The notes under the pieces are model-generated. The model did not search any database, was not told the origin of the DNA, and was given only the letters and a program-made list of their open reading frames with translations. The position numbers and the translations under genes are program-made. Below, piece by piece: positions 1-5,703 of a stretch of DNA of 12,193 nucleotides. Source of the stretch: OFTM34 sp047639415 (GTDB lineage: Bacteria > Planctomycetota > UBA1135 > GCA-002686595); the NCBI GenBank assembly GCA_047639415.1, contig JBLINP010000121.1, positions 1 through 12,193 of the forward strand, written 5' to 3'. Numbering within the stretch: the first letter of the stretch is position 1; the number at the start of each line of letters is the position of its first letter.

Positions 1-178
1 TGATTACCAAAGTCAGGCCGTCGAGCATGAGCGCTGGCAATTGATAGCACAGCGATTTACCCGAACCCGTCGGCATCGTAAGTAGCACGTCGCGGCCCGC
101 CAGCACGGCCTCGATCACTTCGGCTTGAGGACCACGGAAGTCATCAAGTCCAAAGTTCTCGGTGAGGACGGTGCGCAT
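1..178 (-). CDS. recQ: RecQ-family ATP-dependent DNA helicase, N-terminal fragment
   Basis: RecQ helicases are superfamily 2 3'-5' DNA helicases that act in recombination and replication-fork repair in the cytoplasm. Only the first 59 codons are inside the window; the gene runs off the left edge. The visible part has the family's motif 0 (FGLDDFRGPQAEVI, residues 9-22) and the Walker A loop MPTGSGKS (35-42), followed by LCYQLPAL (43-50), an order and spacing typical of RecQ. The ATG at 178 places motif 0 about ten residues from the N terminus. The frame stays open upstream to a stop near 321, with alternative GTG codons, so a longer N terminus cannot be excluded. No Shine-Dalgarno site precedes the ATG. 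It is divergent from the menaquinone operon. The family is secure; the exact RecQ subtype (with or without RQC/HRDC domains) cannot be seen. Confidence 0.88.
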   Translation of the reverse strand, partial: MRTVLTENFGLDDFRGPQAEVIEAVLAGRDVLLTMPTGSGKSLCYQLPALMLDGLTLVI

Positions 179-393
179 GTTGAGTGAGTCAGCCACGATG
201 CGAGAGAGCTTAACCTTGGACACAGACAGATGAAGGGTTGGGTGAGGACTTTCGTAGAGGCCATGCTCCCGGGTTGACTGCAAACCGTGGCGACCGCGAG
301 TCACGGCTTCATTATTCGACGCCAAGCGTTACCCCGCCGCCGCCCAAACGTTAATCTGCGGCTTCACCGTTCACTCCCGTCAACCGCGCCGAC
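179..393. promoter_or_regulatory. Divergent intergenic region between recQ and mqnB
   Basis: These 215 bases separate two divergent genes and must hold promoters in both directions unless recQ is longer than called. I see a plus-strand TTGACT at 274-279 but no convincing -10 box at 16-18 bases from it. No clear operator repeat or riboswitch is visible. The minus-strand frame leading into recQ is open for most of this stretch. Confidence 0.3.
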
Positions 394-1071
394 ATGCCCA
401 CCGTTCCCCCGTCCGGTTCTCCGACACTCTTGCTCTTTCCAACCGAGCTAGAGCGCCACCGCTTTATGGATCGCGGCGGCTTACCCTTTGGCTGCGCCCT
501 CCCACACATTTGTGGCTTTGGACCCGTGGCCGCAGCGGCACGTACCTCGCATCTAATCGCTCAACTCAAACCCGCTCGCGTCATCTTGTGCGGCATCGCC
601 GGAACTTATGATCAAGATCGCTATCCCGTTGGCGAAGCCGTCATGTTCGGACGCGTTGCCATCGACGGCGTCGGCGCAGGCCAAGGCGAAGAGCACGTCC
701 TCCCGCCCGCTCTCGGATTTCCCCAGTGGCCTGGCTCCGACGACACGCGCGTCGAACCCGTCGAGACGGAATTGCCGTTGATCCGAGATGTTGAGCCGAC
801 AAGCGACTCACCGTTATTGCTCACGACCTGCGCCGCTTCGATTTCAGACCAGGAAGCGCGCGTCCGACTGACGCGCTATCCCGATGCCATTGCGGAAGAC
901 ATGGAAGGCTTTGCGGTTGCGATGTCATGCGCACTCTCGAGCACGCCCCTGACGATCATTCGCGGCTTTTCAAACGTCGTTGGCGATCGCAACTCGAGCA
1001 ACTGGCGCATCCCTTCAGCGCTCTATGCCGCCCGCGCCGAAACGCTGCGCTGCTTGGAATCCACCGAGTGA
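394..1071 (+). CDS. mqnB: Futalosine hydrolase MqnB
   Basis: MqnB removes the purine base (hypoxanthine, or adenine from the amino form) from futalosine to give dehypoxanthinyl futalosine, the second step of the futalosine route to menaquinone. It is a cytosolic nucleosidase related to MTA/SAH nucleosidase. The 225-residue protein has the usual length. Visible family signatures are LLLFPTELE (12-20), the phosphate/ribose-loop region CGFGPVAAAA (40-49), CGIAG (66-70), the ribose-binding EDMEG (168-172) and RGFSNVVGDRN (190-200), whose Asp198 sits where the general acid of this nucleosidase family lies. The ATG at 394 gives a sensible N terminus. The stop overlaps the GTG start of mqnD by four bases, so translation is probably coupled. 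No Shine-Dalgarno site is obvious upstream. Confidence 0.9.
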   Translation: MPTVPPSGSPTLLLFPTELERHRFMDRGGLPFGCALPHICGFGPVAAAARTSHLIAQLKPARVILCGIAGTYDQDRYPVGEAVMFGRVAIDGVGAGQGEEHVLPPALGFPQWPGSDDTRVEPVETELPLIRDVEPTSDSPLLLTTCAASISDQEARVRLTRYPDAIAEDMEGFAVAMSCALSSTPLTIIRGFSNVVGDRNSSNWRIPSALYAARAETLRCLESTE

Positions 1072-1898
1072 CGAACACGATCCACGTCGGAATTTCGACT
1101 TGCCCAAACGACACGTTTAGTTTTCACGCGTTGCTGGCGGAAGAAATCCAAATCGACGGCCTGCGTCTGCGATTCGAACTCACCGACGTCGAGGAATTGA
1201 ACGAGCGCTTCCTGGCCGGCGAATTTGACGTAGCCAAACTCAGTTTTCACGCAGCGCTGTTGTGCGCTGCAGACCTCTGGGTTCTGCCGACAGGATCGGC
1301 ATTGGGCAGCGGAGTTGGACCTTTGCTACTCGCCGCCAAAAATTCGCCGACCGAACCTCGCCGCGTCTTGTGTCCAGGTCGGTACACCACGGCTGCCCTG
1401 CTTTACGCGCTGTTTCACGCCGATGAAGGCGTAGTCGAACACTGCGTGTTCTCAGACATTATGCCGCGACTAAAAACCGGCGAGGTCGATCGCGGCGTCT
1501 GCATACACGAAGGTCGTTTTACTTGGGAAACGCAAGGACTCGACCTCATCGAAGACTTGGGTGAACGTTGGGAACGCGAAACCGGTGCGCTACTTCCACT
1601 CGGTGGAATCGTTGCGCGACGAACGCTTGATGCCTCTTGTGCCAGGTCCATCGCCACGGCGATCGGTTCGTCGATCGATTGGGGACGCGCGCATCCAGAG
1701 CATGCGCTAATGAGCATGCGAGCCCACGCTCAAGAATTGTCCGACGACGTGCTCAATTCCCACGTCGACCTCTACGTCAACGAACACACGCGGCAACTTG
1801 GACCTACTGGGTTGGCTGCGCTCGAAGCGCTCTCTGCCATTGCTCGAACACACAAGTTGATCCCACAGGATTCCCCAGCACTCGAACTCTTGCCATGA
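1068..1898 (+). CDS. mqnD: 1,4-dihydroxy-6-naphthoate synthase MqnD
   Basis: MqnD converts cyclic dehypoxanthinyl futalosine to 1,4-dihydroxy-6-naphthoate, the last dedicated naphthoate-forming step of the futalosine pathway. It has a periplasmic-binding-protein-like fold but works in the cytosol. Using the GTG at 1068 the product is 276 residues, the normal family length, starting TNTIHVGISTCPNDTF. The CPNDTF motif (12-17), the glycine-rich GSALGSGVGPLLL (76-88) and the HEGR motif with His147, in the position of the proposed catalytic histidine, all match MqnD. The frame is open further upstream to 927, but that stretch overlaps mqnB and does not look like MqnD. The GTGA overlap with mqnB and the ATGA overlap with the next gene mark an operon. 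MqnA, MqnC and MqnE genes are not in this window. Confidence 0.93.
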   Translation: MTNTIHVGISTCPNDTFSFHALLAEEIQIDGLRLRFELTDVEELNERFLAGEFDVAKLSFHAALLCAADLWVLPTGSALGSGVGPLLLAAKNSPTEPRRVLCPGRYTTAALLYALFHADEGVVEHCVFSDIMPRLKTGEVDRGVCIHEGRFTWETQGLDLIEDLGERWERETGALLPLGGIVARRTLDASCARSIATAIGSSIDWGRAHPEHALMSMRAHAQELSDDVLNSHVDLYVNEHTRQLGPTGLAALEALSAIARTHKLIPQDSPALELLP

Positions 1899-2290
1899 CC
1901 GAACGAATCTTCCACTTGGTGCCTTCCACCGATATCGCCGACTTCATGGCTTCGCGAGGCGCAGGCTGGGCTCCGCCTTCCCTGGCAAGCGAAGGGTTCA
2001 TCCACCTTTCCTTCGGCCCGCAGATCGCCGGAACCCTCGACGTTCACTTCGCGAGTGAAACCGAAGTTCTGGTTGTCGAAGTCGATCGACAATCGGTGGC
2101 GCAAGCACTCAAAGTCGAAATTTCGCGCGGCTCAAAGGCCTTCCCCCATGTGTATCGAGCCTTCGAGAGCGAAGACCTCTTGCGCGGCTGGCACCTTCAT
2201 CGGCCCACGGGCGGAGCCTGGCAAGTCCCCGACTTTGCGGCCGCTTGGGAAGCGGATGCTCCCCAAGCCGATTGGTTGCCTAAGCGATAG
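1895..2290 (+). CDS. DUF952 family protein
   Basis: This 131-residue cytosolic protein belongs to the DUF952 family, which has no established biochemical role; its fold is reported to resemble ADP-ribosyl transferases. The visible hallmarks are IFHLVP (5-10), SEGFIHLS (32-39) and FPHVYRAF (83-90), in the family order. The ATG at 1895 overlaps the mqnD stop by four bases (ATGA) and removes an upstream open stretch lying inside mqnD. Co-transcription with mqnB and mqnD is very likely, yet nothing known ties DUF952 to menaquinone synthesis, so it may simply ride along. It ends with TAG, and a terminator-like hairpin lies about 150 bases downstream. The family call is confident; the function is unknown. 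Confidence 0.85.
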   Translation: MTERIFHLVPSTDIADFMASRGAGWAPPSLASEGFIHLSFGPQIAGTLDVHFASETEVLVVEVDRQSVAQALKVEISRGSKAFPHVYRAFESEDLLRGWHLHRPTGGAWQVPDFAAAWEADAPQADWLPKR

Positions 2291-2403
2291 CAAGGGTTCG
2301 CCGGTTGTTCGCAAGCGATCGGATTCGAATCACCCTCAACTGTCCGCTAGACAAAGTGCCGGAGCGAGAAGCAGTATTCTCCACCGCCGTTGTGTCGGAT
2401 TCG

Positions 2404-2423
2404 CCGCGCCTGGCCGGGCGCGG
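2404..2423. other. GC-rich hairpin in the convergent intergenic region
   Basis: Seven-base perfect inverted repeat CCGCGCC / GGCGCGG with a 6-base loop (tggccg). No T run follows on either strand, so it is not a canonical intrinsic terminator. It is the first of three hairpins between the DUF952 gene and the histone-like gene. Confidence 0.45.
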
Positions 2424-2440
2424 GCGGGCTGTTAAACGCG

Positions 2441-2467
2441 AACAGGCCAGCAAAGCCGGCCTGTTTT
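2441..2467 (+). terminator. Terminator-like hairpin after the mqnB-mqnD-DUF952 operon
   Basis: The perfect 8-bp stem AACAGGCC / GGCCTGTT encloses a 9-base loop and ends in a short T run (TGTTTTA) on the plus strand. This is the best intrinsic-terminator candidate for the plus-strand operon that ends at 2290. The T tract is short and the distance from the stop codon is about 150 bases, so efficiency is uncertain. On the minus strand the stem lacks an adjacent T run. Confidence 0.5.
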
Positions 2468-2503
2468 ACGATGACTACGCCTACGGAGAGCCGTATCCAC
2501 CTG

Positions 2504-2527
2504 CGCGCGAGCTTCTCAGCTCACGCG
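2504..2527. other. Hairpin just downstream of the histone-like gene
   Basis: CGCG-c-GAGC / GCTC-a-CGCG forms an 8-bp stem with one C/A mismatch and a 6-base loop. Read on the minus strand it starts about 12 bases after the stop of the histone-like gene, so it may define or protect that transcript's 3' end. No T run follows. Confidence 0.4.
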
Positions 2528-2539
2528 GATCTCAAAACA

Positions 2540-2728
2540 TCACGCAGAATTACCGCCCGAATCGCGTAGCTCAAGCATCTCCTTGCGAAGGTCTTGGGCG
2601 ATGCCCTTGACCTCCTGCATGCTTTTGCGAACGCGAGCGCAAGCGGCTTTGTTGCCGGACTCGGCGCGCTCGATGTCTTCACGGATGGCGCCGACGGCGG
2701 CGATCAGTTGATCGTAGTTCTGACTCAT
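2540..2728 (-). CDS. Histone H1-like (Hc1-type) small protein
   Basis: A 62-residue protein starting at the ATG at 2728. It is largely predicted helical with basic clusters (ARVRKSMQEVK, residues 31-41; DLRKE, 46-50). The pattern 'GNKAA-x-ARVRK-x-MQEVK-x-x-AQDLRKE' (26-50) closely resembles the short histone H1-like/Hc1 family found in chlamydiae, planctomycetes and Bacteroidetes, which is thought to bind DNA and influence nucleoid packing. It lacks the long Lys/Ala-rich tail of chlamydial Hc1, like many short relatives. The frame extends upstream to 2836, but the added residues do not resemble the family. It is separated from the EVE gene by a structured 227-base gap, so it probably has its own promoter. 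Family assignment is by recalled pattern, so moderate confidence. Confidence 0.72.
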   Translation of the reverse strand: MSQNYDQLIAAVGAIREDIERAESGNKAACARVRKSMQEVKGIAQDLRKEMLELRDSGGNSA

Positions 2729-2955
2729 GGGATGTGACTTCTCGGCGAGGCCCCTCTGGGCGTTAGCGATGAATAAAAACGAGCGAGGGTGACTCTGGGA
2801 CGGCTCCCCGGGCCCCTCAATGGCTCTAGAAGCCACATTATGCCAGAGGGATCAAGCGGGAAACCCGTTCTAATGCCCTTCCTAGGGCATATTACTGTCG
2901 GTTCTTTGAGCGCCGTGAGGGCAAAACCCGCCCTATCCACTTGGAAACCAGCGAC
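2729..2955. other. Structured intergenic region upstream of the histone-like gene
   Basis: No supported gene. The region holds several inverted repeats: ATGCCCT/AGGGCAT (2873-2890, loop tcct), TGGCT/AGCCA (2821-2835), CGGG/CCCG around an AAA loop near 2857-2867, AGGGC/GCCCT near 2918-2935, and a long-range 8-bp pair CCCTCTGG (2752-2759) with CCAGAGGG (2843-2850). It probably carries the promoter and 5' leader of the histone-like gene; a CATAAT-like box lies on the minus strand near 2836-2841, without a good -35 partner. A small RNA is possible but unproven. Confidence 0.35.
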
Positions 2956-3471
2956 TTACGACCTCTTGGCCGCCTTCGCCCGCTGTCCCACACCTAGGCC
3001 CCCTAAAACGCGGATTGATTTCCATTCTGCGGCGGAAACGGGCATCACGGACAGTCGATTTCCGCGCTGGACGAGCGCCATGTCCGTCAGATCGGCGCAT
3101 TCCTTGAGTTCGTTCAGGCTTACGAAGCGTGGAAGTGCCTCCACCGCACGGATGTCCACCAACTGCCAGCGAGGATTCTCAGGCTTGCTTTTGGGGTCGT
3201 AGTGCGAGTCCTTGGGATCGAACTGCGTCGGGTCGTCGTAAGCTTCACAAGCCACCTCCGCGATGCCAGCGACACCGGGCGGATTGGTGTTCGAATGATA
3301 AAAGAGGATGCCATCCCCCACCGACATGCCGTCGCGCATGAAGTTGCGCGCCTGATAGTTCCGAACTCCGTCCCACATGGTCGAGCGCTTCGGCGCCTTC
3401 ATCAGGTCATCGAATGAAAAGACATCGGGCTCGGACTTCATCAACCAATACTTGGGCTTCTTGGGGGGCAT
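2956..3471 (-). CDS. EVE domain-containing protein
   Basis: The 171-residue soluble protein is one EVE domain (PUA-like fold), the family of human THYN1 and many bacterial single-domain proteins. EVE domains bind nucleic acids with modified bases, such as methylated or hydroxymethylated cytosine, and turn up both in defence-related fusions and as stand-alone housekeeping genes. Signatures are YWLMKSEPDVFSFDDL (8-23), MWDGVRNYQARNFM (32-45), the ILFYHSN strand (55-61) and the ENPRWQLVDI segment (98-107). It ends in a short basic tail. The start at 3471 gives the standard N terminus. It follows the membrane-protein gene by 38 bases without a visible Shine-Dalgarno site. Nothing nearby looks like a restriction or defence system, so a housekeeping role is the simpler reading. 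Confidence 0.9.
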   Translation of the reverse strand: MPPKKPKYWLMKSEPDVFSFDDLMKAPKRSTMWDGVRNYQARNFMRDGMSVGDGILFYHSNTNPPGVAGIAEVACEAYDDPTQFDPKDSHYDPKSKPENPRWQLVDIRAVEALPRFVSLNELKECADLTDMALVQRGNRLSVMPVSAAEWKSIRVLGGLGVGQRAKAAKRS

Positions 3472-3509
3472 GCTGCGCTACTTTTGGAGGTTAGGAGGTG
3501 GAGCGCGGG

Positions 3510-4133
3510 CTAGCGTAGGCCCAGCAAGTCTGGGGCGCCACTGCGCAAAGCCACCGGCGCGCTAAGGATTTCGCGATGCAGGACGGCTTTGCGCCAACCG
3601 TGGGCCGCACTCTTGCGAGCACGGCGCCGTTGCTTGCTGGCGCTTTCCGCAACTGCAGAGCGGTTCTGAAGCGACTGAAACGCTTCGCCCGCCAAGCTGG
3701 CTCCCGTCGCACTCACAAACTTGGGGGTGTCAAAGTGCGTCACCAGCTCGTGATGCTCGGCGTGGGGTGTCGCCATCGGAGAAGTGGAGGAATCAAGCGC
3801 TTTGAAGATCGAATCTCCGAGCAGTTCCGAATGATCCTCGACGGGTGTTGCCCGTTGGATTTGCTTGATTTCCGCCTTCGCGCGAATCACCGGCGGATCT
3901 GGAGCAGGCTTCGACGACGTCCCACGCATCAACTCTTCCCACGGATCGACATCTGAATCCTCGAATTCAAACTCCTCATCCAAGGGATACTTGTTCGTGT
4001 CCGTGTCCGAGTCCGAGTCCTTTTTCATCTTCTTGAACAGCGCTTTGAGTATGGGCGCAACGAAAATGAAAAAGTAAAACGCGTAGGCAATCAGATCCGA
4101 CAGGTCGAGCTTAGCTAAAGGCATTCCGCTCAT
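3510..4133 (-). CDS. Single-pass membrane protein of unknown function, FloA operon
   Basis: A 207-residue protein with no family I can name. Residues 12-33 form a hydrophobic helix (LSDLIAYAFYFFIFVAPILK), followed by a Lys patch and a very acidic Asp/Ser stretch (39-64). The middle (70-160) looks disordered, and a basic region (168-182) leads into a conserved-looking tail WRKAVLHREILSAPVALR (180-197). The tail resembles 'AVxxxEILxxPxALR' endings that I associate with membrane-anchored planctomycete proteins, but I cannot verify this. Its ATG overlaps the floA stop by one base (TGATG), so it is translationally coupled to floA. Its place after floA parallels yqfB after yqeZ-yqfA in Bacillus, without sequence similarity. 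Inference: an accessory or scaffold protein of FloA membrane microdomains. Confidence 0.6.
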   Translation of the reverse strand: MSGMPLAKLDLSDLIAYAFYFFIFVAPILKALFKKMKKDSDSDTDTNKYPLDEEFEFEDSDVDPWEELMRGTSSKPAPDPPVIRAKAEIKQIQRATPVEDHSELLGDSIFKALDSSTSPMATPHAEHHELVTHFDTPKFVSATGASLAGEAFQSLQNRSAVAESASKQRRRARKSAAHGWRKAVLHREILSAPVALRSGAPDLLGLR

Positions 4134-5185
4134 CAGCTAACCGGCCCATCGCTGCCTTCACTATCCCCAGCGATGCCGCTGCGCATATCCGTATCCGCCT
4201 GGATATTCTTCAAGCGATAAAGATCCATCACTCCCATGTTGCCTGCGCGCAATGCGGCCGCCATGGCCTTGGGAACTTCAGCTTCCGCCAAAACGACTAG
4301 CGCGCGATTTTCCATCACCTTTGCGGTGAACTCCTGCTCCTGTGCAACGGCCATTGCGCGCCGCTTCTCTGCATTGGCTTGAGCCACGCGCTTGTCCGCT
4401 TCTGCTTGGTCTGCCTGCAGGCGAGCACCGATATTGCTTCCGATGTCGACGTCTGCGATGTCAATCGAAACGATTTCGAAAGCCGTACCGGCGTCCAAAC
4501 CGCGTCCGAGCACCACCCGCGAAATCTCGTCCGGGTTCTCGATCACCCGCTTGTGCGTTTCACTCGAACCGATGGTCGAAACAATGCCCTCGCCCACGCG
4601 CGCGATGATCGTTTCCTCACCCGCGCCACCGACGACTCGGGAAAGCTTGGTGCGCACCGTCACGCGCGCGCGTGCGAGCACCTGGATACCGTCCTTGGCC
4701 ACTGCCGCCACTTCCGTTTTGCCCGAACTCGGGTTCGGACAGTCGATCACTCGCGGCGTCACGTACGTCCGCACGGAGTCGAGCACGTCTCGCCCGGCCA
4801 AGTCGATTCCCGCAGCTGTGCGGAAGTCCAATTCGATTCCGGCGCGGTTGGCTGCGATCAGCGCATGCACCACCCTTTCAATGTTTCCGCCCGCCAAGAA
4901 GTGCGCTTCCAAATCGCGGCGATCGACGTCGTCGAGACGGCCCTGCACGAGCATCACGCGCGCGTCGACGATGATGGCCGGGTTCACCTTACGCAAGCTC
5001 ATCGCAAAGATGTCAAACAGCCCAACGCCAGCTTTGGTCAGGATCGACCGAACGTACAAATGCGCGTAGCGCAAAAATACAAACAGAAAGATGAACAGGA
5101 CGATCGCGAGGACCACCAAACCGATCATCTTCATCATGGAGGTGTCTTCCAACTGAAGCAAACCGAGCGAGTACATACCGATCAT
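4133..5185 (-). CDS. floA: Flotillin-like protein FloA
   Basis: FloA is a bacterial flotillin (SPFH-like) that scaffolds functional membrane microdomains and affects membrane fluidity and protein complex assembly. The 350-residue protein has a membrane segment at about 21-40 and then the conserved body: LEAHFLAGGNIERVVHALIAA (92-112), GIDLAGRDVL (126-135), VGGAGEETIIARVGEGIVST (185-204), FEIVSIDIADVDIG (236-249) and the helical Ala/Glu-rich LQADQAEADKRVAQANAEKR (256-275). It closely resembles B. subtilis FloA (YqfA), with a short insertion at about 150-158. The start at 5185 overlaps the nfeD stop by one base (TAATG) with an AGGAGAAGG site upstream, one of the few good ribosome sites here. 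Internal Met17/18/20 would still keep the membrane segment, so the N terminus is slightly uncertain. Confidence 0.95.
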   Translation of the reverse strand: MIGMYSLGLLQLEDTSMMKMIGLVVLAIVLFIFLFVFLRYAHLYVRSILTKAGVGLFDIFAMSLRKVNPAIIVDARVMLVQGRLDDVDRRDLEAHFLAGGNIERVVHALIAANRAGIELDFRTAAGIDLAGRDVLDSVRTYVTPRVIDCPNPSSGKTEVAAVAKDGIQVLARARVTVRTKLSRVVGGAGEETIIARVGEGIVSTIGSSETHKRVIENPDEISRVVLGRGLDAGTAFEIVSIDIADVDIGSNIGARLQADQAEADKRVAQANAEKRRAMAVAQEQEFTAKVMENRALVVLAEAEVPKAMAAALRAGNMGVMDLYRLKNIQADTDMRSGIAGDSEGSDGPVS

Positions 5186-5697
5186 TACGCCTTCTCCTCA
5201 CGCGCGTCTTGCGCGTCAATATTTTCTTCCGTCTCGGCTGCGCGAGTCACAACGACTCGATTGCCTTCGACTTCAATGACTTTGACGACCGAGCCTGGCT
5301 CGATCCGATCTCCACGACTGACAACGTCAACGCGCCGTCCGTCTATTCTTGCAATGCCTGCCGGGCGCAGCATGGCTTCCACCACTCCTTGCATACCGAC
5401 AAGTTTTAAATCGCGTTCATCGCTCGAAGCTCGACTGTCAAAGGACAATCCTTCGAGCACCATGTGCTTGCCCATCGGGCTTTTGGGGAAAGCGCGCAGA
5501 CCAAGCATCATCACGATCGGCACCAACAACCCCGTAGCGATCAGGAACTCGGTGCCCATATCTTCGCGAAAAGCGACCACCAGCGAGCAAACGATCGCCA
5601 CGGTCGCGAGCACGGAGAGCACTCCGAAACTGGGGAACAACACTTCGGCCACGACTAAAGCCAGACCAATTCCAAGCAATAAAATGGCGAGCGTCAT
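5185..5697 (-). CDS. Short NfeD family membrane protein
   Basis: A 170-residue NfeD protein of the short type, without a protease domain. Residues 2-44 and 51-69 are hydrophobic and make two or three membrane helices. After a linker comes the NfeD OB-fold: LVGMQGVVEAMLRPAGIARI (99-118), GRRVDVVSRGDRIEPGS (120-136) and VKVIEVEGNRVVV (138-150), with a charged C terminus. NfeD OB-folds are thought to pair with stomatin/flotillin partners, and the adjacent floA, overlapping by one base, is the expected partner. The gene lies 6 bases after the long NfeD protease gene, so this is one operon. Having a long and a short NfeD next to a single FloA suggests the short form may act as the direct FloA partner while the long form adds proteolysis. 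That division of labour is inference. Confidence 0.9.
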   Translation of the reverse strand: MTLAILLLGIGLALVVAEVLFPSFGVLSVLATVAIVCSLVVAFREDMGTEFLIATGLLVPIVMMLGLRAFPKSPMGKHMVLEGLSFDSRASSDERDLKLVGMQGVVEAMLRPAGIARIDGRRVDVVSRGDRIEPGSVVKVIEVEGNRVVVTRAAETEENIDAQDAREEKA

Positions 5698-5703
5698 GAA
5701 GAT

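Noticed and set aside
927..1067. Longer N terminus for mqnD
   Set aside because: The extra residues overlap mqnB and lack MqnD similarity; the GTG at 1068 gives the normal family length and N-terminal motif.
2311..2345. T-loop-like stretch GGATTCGAATC suggesting a tRNA
   Set aside because: No acceptor, D or anticodon arms can be built around it; it is just a 10-base palindrome.
2305..2610. Possible 101-codon plus-strand gene after DUF952
   Set aside because: It would start at TTG, run through the terminator-like hairpin and overlap the histone-like gene antisense; the product matches nothing I know.
2826..2842. Sigma-54-like promoter (TGGCAT..GGCT on the minus strand)
   Set aside because: The GG-to-GC spacing is one base short of the required -24/-12 spacing and the -12 element is poor.
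2956..3471. EVE protein as part of a modification-dependent defence island
   Set aside because: No nuclease, methyltransferase, McrBC-like or other defence gene is nearby; neighbours are the floA block and a histone-like gene.
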